This document shows, piece by piece, positions 1 to 19,095 of a stretch of DNA of 64,000 nucleotides; positions within the stretch are counted from its first letter, which is position 1, and every line of letters starts with the position of its first letter. The translations under genes were made by a program, and so were the position numbers. Source of the stretch: Cacajao melanocephalus (taxonomy: Eukaryota; Chordata; Mammalia; Primates; Pitheciidae); the NCBI GenBank assembly GCA_963573385.1, contig CAUYLG010048289.1, forward strand, positions 140,545 through 204,544. The letters are read 5' to 3'. The notes under the pieces were generated by a model. The model did no database searches. It was not told where the DNA came from and worked only from the letters and a program-made list of their open reading frames with translations.

Positions 1-12
1 ACACTATTGCTA

Positions 13-7294
<7,282 letters not shown>

Positions 7295-7759
7295 CTGTAA
7301 AAATAAAAGGAGAGAAAATATAAAGTCAGCATGAAAAACAAATGTAGGTATACCCACAAAAAGAGCAAACAAAACATCTTTGCACCCCAAGGAGCACCTT
7401 CAATCCTTATGACATCAAGTGCATGGAAAGAGAAAGAAAACTAGTGGGTGTGCCAATCCTGCCAAGGGATGATGGAGAGAGCCTTGGGTCAAACCCCAGG
7501 AGTCCTCTACAACCTGTCTGAGACAGTCCTATGCAGAACACCACTAGGTAAATCTGGTCAGGTAAAGAATTTTCATGTCCTGAGGCCAAATCAAAAGATT
7601 CTACAAACTGGGAACTCTTCAATTTTGGTCCTGTCTACTGGATATAAATTAAGTATACAAGGTCTGATTGAGGACTAAGCTACAATTCTAGAATCCGTGT
7701 GGAAAAATATAACATCATAAACTTAGGGGCCCAATCAGGGGTTGACATCCTGTGGGGGG

Positions 7760-7940
7760 GGCAGATATACTGCCCAACAGTTATGGTTACCACAGTGACA
7801 ATGTAAAAAATAAATGACTTATTTAAGGGAGAGGTAATAAAATGGTTATGAAAGTTATGTAAAAATCACAGTGTAATTGCCAAATAAAAACTTAGAAAAA
7901 GAAGAATAACATTCCCCAAACAGCCGTATCATCAAGAAAC
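7760..7940 (+). repeat. Diverged repeat, first copy of a direct pair
   Basis: Shares an ordered series of motifs (TGCCCAACA, GACAATGT, AAAGTTAT, AAAATCACAG, AATTGCCAAATAAAAA) with 11825-12010 about 4 kb away in the same orientation. It is probably part of an ancient retroelement. The family was not identified. Confidence 0.5.
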
Positions 7941-8722
7941 AAATCATTGCTATGAATATGTTGCTGTACAAAAAAAAAGATAGAAATTGTCTGAGTCCGA
8001 TTTACATTTACAGAATTCTTTCTGAGTAACATCACTAACCTAAATAGGTAAATATAAATCAAATGAAAGTGTAATTAATGGGAAAAAAATCCTCTTTACC
8101 AAGTTGAAAATTACTGCTAACTACATCAAAGGAGGTCCTGACTACAGATAAGAATTCAGTAGGCCTCCCTTAGATAATTTCTCATTCTCCAGAATCCAAG
8201 AAACTTGAGATCAGCAAGGTGCTAAATAAAGCTGTATTTCAAAGCACTCTTTTCACTTCTTTCTCTTTCAGTTCTCTTAGGGTGATTTCTGTTGAACTTC
8301 AAAAGTGTGAAACTATGTGTAGCACAGCCAGAGCTAGATTACAATGTCTCCCAGGCACACTTCCTAGGTTCACTTTTTTGGTCTTTAGGAGTTCTCTACC
8401 TTCCTCCAAACTCCCTCTTCCATCAGGCCCCCTCCAATTAGAAAGGGGAAAAAAGACTAATAACATTTTATGAAATCTGCTTCTTTACAATAATTGAAAT
8501 TTACTCAACTTATAAGGATTTTAAAAGAAGAAAGGCAGATAAATATTTGCTTCTGGAAATGCAACACAATCGACAACAAAATACACATAAAAGCTGAATA
8601 TACTATTACAATCAGAAACTTAAAAGTTATGATTTATTCTACATCAGAAAACCTAAAACTGCCAAAATCCATATTAAAATAATTCCTCAAGAGAATAAAT
8701 CATAATCCCCTACAAATAGTAG

Positions 8723-9029
<307 letters not shown>

Positions 9030-9569
9030 GAAGCAGTATGGTTTTCATAAGAAAGGAATCACTAACCATTCAGAAACATCATGCCAAGGAATCAGAGAAA
9101 GAAGACGATGGCATTCTAACACTGGGAAGATCTTCCCTTACTCAGAAAGATCTTCCCCACACATTCCATTTACCTGAGATCATCTATATGAACGATATGT
9201 GTACTTTGATGTGAGATTGAATAGGGGAATAACAGAAAAAGTAATATTAAAACATAGCCAATTTGGGGAAGTGCAGATGTGCCTGAATGCTGCATTGAGG
9301 TGTTTTTATATGCCTAAGGGCATTGATCATGAGGCTCTGACTATCCAGTGGTATTGGGGCAGCGGTTGGATTTAGACAATAGAAAGAAAATTTTGAGGGT
9401 ACAGATAACTTTGCAAGTTTACACAGGGAGCAAGTAGCAGCAACTATGTCTTTGCTACTAAAAATCATTTAAAAGTTGTTTTTGGTCCAGTGTGGGTCAA
9501 CATTTATGAGGCTTGAGAGGAAAAAATGTGCCCAACAAAATGTGACAATCCAACCACTAAAATATACAA

Positions 9570-9740
9570 CAAATCTGGTCATTTCTCAGCACCTTCCTCA
9601 TAGTCCAAAGCCACCACCATCCTCTGCCTCAATTATTGCAGTGGTCTCAAAATGCATCTTCCTATTCCTATACTTAACCCTACAAATTATTCTAAATACA
9701 CCAGTCAGTAATTATTTTAAAGCTAAGTCAGAATATGAAG
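9570..9740 (+). repeat. L2 (LINE-2) fragment
   Basis: Resembles the L2 3' region: a CCACCATCCTCTGCCT segment, ATTATTGCAGTGGTCTC and a TTTAAAGCTAAGTCAGA segment. It is diverged and identified by pattern only. Confidence 0.45.
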
Positions 9741-9759
9741 GCCAGTATGCCTAAAATAA

Positions 9760-11120
9760 AATGAGTAAGGGACTGGCAGGAAATTAGGGAAGAAGAGGGT
9801 GGGACACATCATGCAGAGCCTTAGAAAGTCATAATAAAAGCTTTAGTTTTTCTTCTGAATGAACCAAGAAGCCAGTGGAGAGGTTATGAGCAAATAAGCA
9901 ATATAAGCTGACTTACATTTTAAATGGATGCTATGGGTGGTATACAAAAAAGAGCCTATCAGGAGAGAAAATGAATAAGACTGGAAGCAGTAAGACCAGT
10001 TAAGATTTCAATAATCCAGAAGAAAAATGAAAGTGACTTAGATAAAGAAGGACAAGGAAGGCAGTAGTACAAGTAGCATGAAGTGGTCATATTCTAAATA
10101 TATTTTGAAAAAAGATTTCAGAAGATTTGCTGATGAACTGGGTTTAAGAAAAACAGTAGTAAAAAATAACTGTAAGGTTTCAAGAGGTAGAATGAAGTTG
10201 CCATTTATTGAAACGAAGAACATTGAGAAACAGGTTGGAAGGGGTGATATCAAACACTCTGTTTCGGATATGTTAAGTACAAGGTGTCTACTAGACAACC
10301 CAATAGCAAAGCCAAAGAGAAATCAGACATAATACAGTAAGTCTGGAGTCAAGCGGGAAGTTGGAGTTGCAGATATCAATTAGATATTGATATCAATTTG
10401 AGGGCTGTCAGCAAAAGATCATATTCAAAGCCATGGAATAAGATGAAACTACCAAAGAGAACATGAAAAAGTGGTAGATTCAATGGCCTGGAAATCCTAC
10501 TGAAGTCTTCAGAATTGTCAGCATTAAGATTCTAGAGGACGTTAACTAGCAAAAACAAGTGGAGATAGACAATGGGATACTTAAAACAGCTTTTAGAGCC
10601 AGTATAAATATTGGTAATGATAAGATAGGTTATGACGGTGAAAGTGGGTGGCCCAGGTCAAGGAACTGACAGGCCAGGCAATGGACTAGACTTATTTGTG
10701 GACATTCAAATCACTGAAAATAATGATAAGAATAGTACTGGAGAAGAGACAGCAAGATGCTAAAATATTCATTGAATGAGGACAGAGCAAAGAGTTCTGC
10801 AGATGACTCTATAAAAGCACAGCAGAGAATGGTTTAATCTGGTAGGACTTGTTTAAAATGGACCAGGAGATTTTAGACAGGAAGGAGAAAGAGAATCAAC
10901 TGTCCAGATACAGTAATGAGAGATAAGACTCTGACATATGGGAGTTTGGGAGGCAAAATAGCCTCTACTTGAGAGATCTGTAAGAAAAGCAGTTTCTCCT
11001 TAGGAAACAACCAGATTTAAGTTAGGCTTCAAGAGTAAAGGGATCATTCAGAATAAAGGCTGAGGACACTGATTTGGCTAATGACACACCATGAGTTCCA
11101 AAAAAATTTAGATGGTGAAG
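9760..11120. other. Intronic stretch with no clear feature
   Basis: Purine-rich sequence. Parts of 9960-10180 (ACCAGTTAAGA, AATAATCCAG, GTGGTCATATTCTAAATATATTTTGAA) look like an ancient mammalian interspersed repeat that I cannot name. No gene is seen. Confidence 0.4.
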
Positions 11121-11399
11121 AACTAACGGTTTAAGATAGATGGAGATGGTAGAAACAGCTGGCAATCCCACAATATCCATTCATCCCTGCTTCTGTGGTA
11201 TAGGAATTTGAAGTTTTGCTGTACGTCTGGCCTCCTAGAATGAAAACTATGTTTCCTAGCTGCCCTTGAAACCAGGTGTGGCCACACCGAGTATTAATAA
11301 TACTGAAACTGACAGTGGATATCATAATATCATCAACCTACCGGCCCAATCTGGCTTTTATATTCTGTGAGGGGTAGAAATGAAGTAAGAGGCAGGACT

Positions 11400-11830
11400 C
11401 AACTCTGGAGGGAGGGCTCCAACAGGACCAGGACTGGGGACTGGCTAAAACAAGAATAGGTGAAATCACCTCTCTGTAAGACACGTCCATCAGTGTGCCA
11501 TGTCAGTTTACCATTGCCACAGTAACACCAGGAAGTTACCTGTTTTTCTAGAAGTTTCTGCATAACTCACCTCTTAATTTGAGTATAGTTAAAAGTAGGC
11601 AAAAATATGACTGCAGAACTGCCTTTGAGCTGCTCCTCTGGGCACACTGCCTATGGGGTAGCCCTGCTCCACATGGAACAGTACCTTTGCTGCTGCTGTA
11701 CACTGCTGCTTCAATAAAAGTTTCCATATAACACCAACGGCTCACTCTTCAATTATTTCCTGGGCCATGTCAAGAACCCTCCTGAGATAAGCCTCAGTTT
11801 TGGAGCTTGCCTGCCCTGCATCAGACACAC
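11400..11830 (+). repeat. LTR-like sequence, ERV type, family uncertain
   Basis: Contains a plausible retroviral 3' LTR layout: a GCTGCTGCTGTACACTGCTGC stretch, an AATAAAA poly(A) signal near 11714, then CCAAGAACCCTCC-type U5-like sequence and a terminal CCTGCATCA. No coding capacity is retained. Assignment rests on pattern recognition only. Confidence 0.4.
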
Positions 11831-12010
11831 TGCCCAACAATAATACTACCTAAGTTCATATTGCCTAATTTCAAAGTGGCAATGTGAAAAGTGAGTTATC
11901 TAAGAACCCCATTTCGTTACCTCTTATAAAAGTTATATAAAATCACAGCATAATTGGCAAATAAAAAAACTTGGAAGAGTGACACTACCCATGCCATGCC
12001 ATCAAGGCCA
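11825..12010 (+). repeat. Diverged repeat, second copy of a direct pair
   Basis: Direct-orientation partner of 7760-7940, sharing TGCCCAACA, GGCAATGTGAAAA, AAAAGTTATATAAAATCACAG and CAAATAAAAAAACTT. It directly follows the LTR-like unit. Confidence 0.5.
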
Positions 12011-12395
12011 TGTATAACACAGCAAGATAAAAAAGAGCCAAGATTCCTGACCTTGTGGAAAGTCACATCAATCCCATACCGCTGAAGTTTAAAGTGACAG
12101 AGAATAGTTTTATTTAAGCTACTGTCATCAACAGCTAATCCTAAGAACAAACCAATGCAGGGAATTAAGAGTCTTAAATGTGGAGACTGAGGTAAACAGG
12201 GATGTAAGGTATGACAGAGTAGTCCCATACGCCTCTTGAGAAATGGTGGCTATTCAATTTAAACTGTAGCCTTCTTGGAACTGCTCTCTTAAGCAGTGTT
12301 GACACAGACTTTTGTAAGAGAAAAAGGGGCAGTCTTCCAGCAGCATATGAAACTCTGTGGAATTTCTTTTCAATCTTGATAAGAAATTTCTTCCC

Positions 12396-12532
12396 AAGTC
12401 CTAGTTACCTGGGAAGGCTGAGGCAGGAGGATTGCTTGAGCACAAGCGGTTAAAGTTACAGTGAGCTATGTTCATGCCACTGAACTCCAGCCTGGCCAAC
12501 ACAGTGAGACCCTGTCTCTAAAAAAAAAATAA
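12396..12532 (+). repeat. Alu right arm, sense
   Basis: A monomer-length fragment beginning AGTCCTAGTTACCTGGGAAG and ending in an A-tail. The left arm is absent. Confidence 0.85.
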
Positions 12533-12535
12533 ATT

Positions 12536-12655
12536 AGACTAAACCATGGTACTCTTCTGCTCAACACTCTTTAGTGTTGAGCTTCCTATCTCACCCGGAG
12601 TAAAACAAAGTTTTTACGATGTTGTCCAAGGTCCTTATTACTCTGGATTTCCATT
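12536..12655 (+). repeat. L2 fragment, 5' part of a split element
   Basis: L2-like sequence (AGCTTCCTATCTCACCCGGAGTAAAA, AAGGTCCTTATTACTCTGG). It continues after the nested insertions, at 15340-15745, with the next consensus segment. Confidence 0.6.
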
Positions 12656-13115
12656 CTGATGGCTAATTTTATGTGACAACTTGGCTAGATTATAGTGCAC
12701 AGTTGTTTGGGCAAACACTAATCTAAATGTTGCTATAAAGTTATTTTTTCACAGGTGAGTGTAACATTTTCAACCAGTTAACTTTAAATAAAGCATATTA
12801 CTCTGCATAATGTAGGTAGGCTTCATCTAATCACCTGAAGGCCTTAACAAAGACCAAGGTTTCCCCCTCAAAAAAGGAATTCTGCTTCCAGACTACAACA
12901 CAAAAATTCGGCCTGAGTTTCCAGCCTTTGGATTCAAAACTGCAACATCAACTCATACCTGAATTTCCAACCTACTGGACAAGATACAGATTTTAGCCTT
13001 GTCAGCTCCCACAATCACATGAGACAATTCCTAAACTCTCCCTCCATATATAGACAGATATATCTATGTATATATGTATCTATGACTATATATGGAGAAT
13101 ATATACATATAGACA
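12656..13115 (+). repeat. LTR-like element, 5' part, split by Tigger1
   Basis: Opens TGATGGCTAATTTTATGTGACAAC and proceeds to the TA-rich segment 13040-13115. It matches a common mammalian element of about 500 bp that ends CTCTGGAGAACCCTGACTAATA. Its last about 50 bp appear at 15285-15335, after the transposon. The exact family name is uncertain. Confidence 0.55.
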
Positions 13116-15284
13116 CAGGTATAGCTTACTTTATTGTGCTTTATTACACTTCACAGATATTGAAAATTTTTTTTTTATTTTTACAAATTGAAGGTTTGTG
13201 ATAACCCTGCCTTGGGCAAGTCTCTCATCCATTTTCCCAACAGTATGTGCTCACTTAATGTCTCTGTATCACATTTTGGTAATTCTTGCCATATTTCAGA
13301 CGTTTTCATTATTATTATATGTCCCATGGTGATCTGTGATCAGTGATTTTTGATGTTACTATTTTAATTGTTTGGGGGTACTGCAAAGCATGACTGTGTA
13401 AAATGGCAAACTTAATGCATAAATGTTGTATGTGTTCTGACTATTCCACCCACCAGTCGTTTCCCCGTATCTCCTCTCCTCAGGCTTCCCTATTCTCTCA
13501 GGCACAACAATATTGAAACTAGGTGAATAAACCCACAATGGCCTCTAAGTATTCAAGAGAAAGGTCTATCACTTTAAATCAAAAGCTAGAAATGACTAAG
13601 CTTAGTGAGGAAGGCATGTTGAAAGCCCTGGTAGGCCAAAAGCTAGGCCTCTTGTGCCAAACAGCCGAGTTGTAAATGCAAAGAGAAGGTTCCTGAAAAA
13701 AATTAAAAGTGCTACTCTAATGAAAACATGAATGATAAGAAAGTAAAACTGCCTTATTGCTGATACAGAGAAAGTTTTAGTGGTCAGAATGGACGATCAA
13801 AGTAGCCACAACATTCCCTTAAGCCAAAGCCTAATCCACAGGAAGGCCCTAATTCTCTTTCATTCTATGAAGGCTGAGAAATCTCAGTGAGGAAGCTGCA
13901 GAAGAAAAGTCTGAAGCTAGCAGGGTTTGGTTAATGAGATTTAAGGAGACAAGCCTTCTCCATAATATGAAGGTGAAAAGTGAAGCACCAAGTGCTAACT
14001 TAGATGCTACAGCAAGTTATCTAGATCTAGCTAAGACAACTGATGGAATCAGGTGGCTCCACTAAACAACAGATTTTCAATATAGATGAAACAGCCAAGA
14101 TGATGCCATCTAGGACTTTGATAATTAGAAAGGAGAAGTTAATGCCTGGCTTCAAAGCTTCAAATGACACCCTGACTCTCTTGTTAGGTGCTAATGGAGC
14201 TGGTGACTTTAAGATGAAGCCAATGCTCATTTGCCATTCCAAAAATCCTAGGGCCATTAAGAATTAAGCTAAATCTACTCTGCCTGTGTTCTATAAATAG
14301 AACAACAAAGCCTGAATCATACCACATATGTATACAGCATGGTTTACTGACTATTTTAAGCCAACTTTTCAAACATACTCCTCCAAAAAAAAAAAATTTT
14401 TTTTTCCTTCGAAAGATTACTGCTCATTGACAATGTACCTAATTACCCAAGAGCTCTGATGGAGGTATACAAGGAGATTAATGTTTCCATGACTGCTAAC
14501 AACAACATCCTTTCTGCAGTCCATGGATGAAGAAGTCATTTTGGCTTTCAAATCTTATTAAGAAGTAACATATTGCTTTACAAATTGCAAGAGAACTAGA
14601 AATAGAGCCTAAAAATGGGACTAAATTACTGTAATCTCATGATAAAACTTGAACAGAGGAAGGGTTTCTTCTCATGGATGAACAAAGAACATAGTTTCTT
14701 GAGATAGAATCTACTCCTGATGAAGATGCTGTGAACCATGTTGAAATAATAACAAAAGATTTAGAATATTATATAAACTTATTTGATAAAGCAGCAGCAG
14801 AGTTGGACAGAACTCGCTTCAATTTTGAAAGAAGTTCTGCCCTGGGTAAAATGCTACCAAACAGCATCACATGCTAGAAAGAAATCTTTCATGAAGGCAA
14901 TAGTCAATCAATGCAGAAAACTTTATTGTTGTCTTATTTTAAGAAACTGCCACAGCCACCCCAACCTTCAGCAACCACCACCCTGATCAGTCAGCAGCCA
15001 TCGACATCCAGGCAACATCCTCAACCAACAAAAATATGTTAACTTACTAAAGACTTATAATGAGTATCAACACTTTTTTTTAGCAATAAAGTAGTTTTTA
15101 CTTAAGCTATGTACATTCTTTTCTTACATATTACTACTGCACACTTAATAGACTACTATATGGTATAAATATGACTTTTATATGCAGTGGGAAACCAAAA
15201 AATTCATGGGACTCACTTTATTGCAATATTAGCTATATTGTGGTGGTCTGGAACCCAACCTGCAATATCTCTGAGGTATGCTTG
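13116..15284 (+). mobile_element. Tigger1 DNA transposon, near full length, dead
   Basis: A TcMar-Tigger element. The 5' end CAGGTATAGCTTACTTTATTG and the 3' end CTGAGGTATGCTTG are degenerate terminal inverted repeats. Between them lies decayed transposase sequence of the CENP-B/jerky type: the reading frame at 14043-14267 still shows [13 protein letters not shown] ... [23 protein letters not shown] ... [13 protein letters not shown], including the DE of the first catalytic region. The coding part is broken by stops, frameshifts and a deletion of roughly 0.3 kb near 14530-14580. It inserted into the TA-rich part of the LTR. Confidence 0.88.
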
Positions 15285-15335
15285 TATATATCCCATGTTG
15301 GTTCTGTTTCTCTGGAGAGCCCTGAGTAATAATAT
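15285..15335 (+). repeat. LTR-like element, 3' remnant after Tigger1
   Basis: Carries the terminal GTTGGTTCTGTTTCTCTGG ... CCCTGAGTAAT segment of the element begun at 12656. Confidence 0.55.
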
Positions 15336-15339
15336 ACCC

Positions 15340-15745
15340 ATTATTTCTCTGATCATATCTTCTGCCTCTCTCCTCTTTCACTAGAACTGCTCCAGCCACA
15401 ATGGCTTCTATGCTTTTCTTTCAAGCATGCTCCTGCCTCAGGGCCTTTGTGCTTACTGTACCCTGCCTGGAATCCCTATCCCCTGAGAGTTGTATGGCTT
15501 ACTTCCCTCTTCTTCTTTACATATTTGCTCAAAAATCACCTTTTCAGTAAAGCCTTCTCTGTATACCCTATTATATGTGTCTGTCATACTATGTATTTTA
15601 TTTACTTACTATTGCCCCTTTCTAAGATGTAAGCTCCATGAAGGCGGAAATTTTTGTCTGTTTTGTGTACTCAAAAATCCCCTGCAACTAGAACCGTGCC
15701 TTCCTTACAGTAAGTACTCAGTAAACATTTGTCCAATGCACAAAT
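15340..15745 (+). repeat. L2 fragment, 3' part of a split element
   Basis: Recognisable L2 3' end: CTGCTCCAGCCACAATGGCT, CTCAGGGCCTTTGTGCTT, GCCTGGAATCCC, TGTAAGCTCCATGAAGGC and GTAAGTACTCAGTAAACATTTG. It continues the L2 segment at 12536-12655. Confidence 0.85.
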
Positions 15746-15823
15746 GGAGAAAATATGAAGCCAGTAGGCACAGCTCATAAGTATAGAGGTGAAAGATATA
15801 TAAGTGTAGATAGACAGATGTAG

Positions 15824-15885
15824 TATATGTGTGTGTGTTAATATACTGTATGTGTGTGTGTGTGTGTGTGTGTATGTGTGTGTTA
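15824..15885. repeat. (TG)n microsatellite
   Basis: Two GT-rich blocks, including an uninterrupted TG run of more than 20 bases near 15850-15874. Confidence 0.9.
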
Positions 15886-16587
15886 AAAAGTACATAAGTA
15901 TAGGAGTTAAAGGAAAGAAATACAGCTGTAGCTATGAAGGGTAGTCATTAGTATCTTTGGAAGCAAAGGACAAGTTTGGAATCAAAAGACCCAGTGAACA
16001 GGGATAGATTAGCAATACCATGGAAACAGAGGAAAACTAAGAGAGCACAGTCCCCCTAGAAATCATTTGATCGAGGGCACTGATAATGGGCTATCTTCCA
16101 TTTTTTAAAATGTACAGGTTCATAGAAACATAAAGATGGTTAACAGGCAATCAGAAACATGAAGCAATGACCAGCCTCAATTAATTAAAGAAATGAAAAT
16201 TAAAACAACCAGATACATTGTTCTGTTCTCCAAGTGGCCAAATGCAACATACTCAAAACCCAGTTGGCCAGTAGAGAGAAACAGATACTTCATACATTAT
16301 GGAACAGTAGGTAAACTGGTGCTGCATTTCCTATGTTTGGGGAATTCCCTATCTTATGAGTCCTTCTTCCCGTTATACAAAACAAATTATTTCCTCTAGC
16401 CTTCCTTATAGCTAAAACACAGGTAAATATTAATAAAACTTAGGCTCTGCCAAATCTACAGTCTGAGCTATATTTTGAACTGGAAGCTACTGATGCAAAG
16501 TAGGTGGTATCACATAAGGAATATACTCTGGGAAGAATTCCTAGTCATAGAAATTCACCCTACACATATGAATATACACCAAGATAC

Positions 16588-16985
16588 ACAGATACTCCTC
16601 AGCAATTTACAAAGGCGTTACATCCAATAAACCCATCATAAGTTCAAAATATCATTAAGTCGAAAATACATTTAACACACCTAACATATCAAACATCATA
16701 GCTTAGTCTAGTCTACCTTAAATATGCTTAGAACACTTACATTAGCCTACAGTTGTATACTGTAGCTTATCAGTTGTTTACCCTTATGATCATGTGGCTG
16801 ACTAGGAGTTGCAGCAGGCTGCCTACTGCCAAGCATCCCAAGAGAGCATCATGTCATGTATTGCTAGCCCAATAAAAGATCAAAAATCAAAATCTGAAGT
16901 ACTGTTTATACTGTAAAGTACATGCCTTTCACACCACCAAAAAGTCAATAAAAATCATGTCAAACCATCATAGTCTGAGACTGTC
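16588..16985 (+). mobile_element. Tigger2a-like MITE
   Basis: Has the family's features: a degenerate start near GATACTCCTCAGC, ACCCATCATAAGTTCAAAAT, AGTCGAAAATACATTTAA, GAACACTTACATTAGCCTAC, CTTATCAGTTGTTTACCC, and an inverted 3' end with AACCATCATAGTCTGAGACTGTCT. The length of about 400 bp fits the non-autonomous Tigger2a. Confidence 0.82.
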
Positions 16986-17029
16986 TATATATACAAATCT
17001 GTTCATTACAGAGCTCTGTAAATACTACC

Positions 17030-17435
17030 AAAAATTAGAAATTTAAATGTTCATAGATTTTACATCTCTGTGTGGATATATGTGTTTATAATATGGAACA
17101 GAGTTAGAATCAAGAAAATATAATGAAGAATTAGACCTAAGTAAGCATTACGCTAATTGAAAAAAGCCAGTCACAAAAAGACAAATACTGTATGATTCCA
17201 CTCATATAAGTTACCTAGAGTAGTCAAATTTACAGAAATAAAGAGTAGGATGATGGCTGCCAGGGGCTAGGGGAAGGAGGAATAGGAAGTTACTGTTCAA
17301 TAGGTACACTTTCAGTTCTGCAAGATGAAAAGAATTCTGTGGATGGATGGATGAATGAATGGATGTGATAGTGGCACAACTGTGGATATACTTAATGCCA
17401 CTGAACTATACCCTTAAAAAAAGATGTTTTTTCAA
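17030..17435 (+). repeat. Old L1 (L1M-type) 3' end
   Basis: Contains TACTGTATGATTCCACTCATATAA, GGGGCTAGGGGAAGG, GATAGTGGCACAACTGTG and CTTAATGCCACTGAACTATACCCTTAAA in order, the characteristic 3' end of mammalian L1M elements in sense orientation. Confidence 0.8.
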
Positions 17436-17952
17436 AAAAGAGAAAAAAGAATTAGATTTAGGAAATTAAGAGGTAAAGCACTAACAATAAGAAAAATTTT
17501 AGGTGATAAACAGGGAGGCCATGACTTGTCAACAAGAATGTACCTATAGGTAAGAAGTAGCAGAAAAATCTCAAGTAGTAAACAAAAACGTGAAGGATAG
17601 ATAAGAAATTCAAAAGCTAGATCACAAGCATATTTATACCAAGTTTTCTTTGAGTCACTTGCATACTAGTTAATACAGACAGCAGTCTGGCTTATTATTA
17701 TCCCAGGTCCTATTAAAAGAAGTACAGTTTTTATCAACAGTTCCCTAAATTGATAGCTCTGACCAAACTCCTGTGTCTCTTCTCTAGCAGAGAAAGGAGA
17801 AAGGCAAGTCTTTTACAGATTGGTGCCATCATAAAACTTGAAGACTTGAGAGGAGATCTCTTGTATGATAGAAAAGAAAGAGAGGCAGTACCATTTCCAG
17901 GCACAGACTCAAAGACTTAACCACAGGAAACAGTACAGCAGTATAGTTCATC

Positions 17953-18175
17953 AAGGGTGTCCAATCTTTTGGCCTCCCTGAGCCACATTGGAAGAATTGT
18001 CTTGGGCCACACATAAGACATACTAACATTAATGATAGCTGATGAGCTAAAGAAAAAAAAAATCACAAAAAAATCTCATAATGTTTTAAGAAAGTTTACA
18101 AATTTGTGTTGGGCAGCATTCAAAGCTGTCCTGGGCCACATGTTGCCTGTGGGCTATGGGCTGGACAAGCGTGGT
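17953..18175 (+). mobile_element. hAT-type MITE (MER30-like)
   Basis: Begins AAGGGTGTCCAATCTTTTGG and ends GGGCTGGACAAGCGTGG, a short near-inverted pair. The interior has GGGCCACACATAAGACATAC, GATAGCTGATGAGCT and AATCTCATAATGTTTTAAG. About 220 bp. The family name is from memory. Confidence 0.65.
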
Positions 18176-18489
18176 TTAATTAGAAAAGACCTCCATCTTC
18201 CACCTCATCCCAATTGCTGTATGCATTTGCTAAAGTCTATGTGTATGCTGTGGTATTTATGTTTCCTTGCAATTCTAGCTATGATTAATAGCCATACTTC
18301 AATATTATTCTTATTGGCTATAATTATAATTCTTCTGTGGGGTGGTCTAATAAATTCTAACCAATGAACCATGTGATTCACAAACTTAAAAATATGTAGT
18401 CACTTTTAATACACACATTTAATTCAACTAGCATTTTTTTAAATCACATAACTGATATAACTGAATGTTGTGTTTTAAAACTATTTTTA

Positions 18490-18790
18490 AAATGAGAAGA
18501 ATCCGTACATGTTGATATAAAAAGACGTCCATGTTAAATGACAAAAGCAAGGTATACAGCTGTATTACAGAATTCAATCCCTTTTGTGAAAATAAAAAGT
18601 GAGATATATACTTAAGCTTGTGGATACCAAAACATTTTTCTGGGAAGATATGCAAGACACTTAATAATGGAGACCTCTGGGAGGACAGGGGCACTGGAAT
18701 GAGAAGAAAAGCTTTAAATTCTAATTTTATATGTTTCTGTACTGTTTGAAGTTTTTAACAATGCTCACAGTATTTTTTAATCAATCTATT
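18490..18790 (+). repeat. Old L1-like 3' end
   Basis: Pattern GGAGACCTCTGGGAGGACAGGGG ... TTTTATATGTTTCTGTACTGTTTGAA ... resembles the end of old L1M elements. Moderate divergence. Confidence 0.5.
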
Positions 18791-18959
18791 ATATATTTAA
18801 TACAGGGTTATCTAAGTGAGATGATTATGACCCTTTTTTATACATTTCTGCATTTCTATAAAACCTAATAAATAATATTTTTATAAGATCACCATTCTCC
18901 ACACTTGAATCCCTTCTTATTGAAACACTCACCTGGCTTATCTTCCTGAAGATACTATA

Positions 18960-19095
18960 CTTTGTTTCCTTATGTAAATGAGGCAAATAATGCCTACTTG
19001 GCAAGTTAGTTATAATGATTAAATGAGATAAAGTATGTAAAGTGTCCAGTAAAGTACCCGATACATAGTAAGCACTTAATAAATGTTAGTATTTC
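18960..19095 (+). repeat. MIR fragment
   Basis: Matches the MIR 3' part: AATGAGGCAAATAATGCCTAC, GATTAAATGAGATAAAGTATG, CACTTAATAAATGTTAG. Confidence 0.8.

Noticed and set aside
9124..9137. 14-bp perfect palindrome GGGAAGATCTTCCC
   Set aside because: Short palindromes occur by chance in 64 kb. No promoter or other element is nearby, and a partial copy about 20 bp on suggests simple local duplication.
13116..15284. A domesticated Tigger transposase gene
   Set aside because: The transposase frame is broken by stops, frameshifts and an internal deletion, so it is a fossil.
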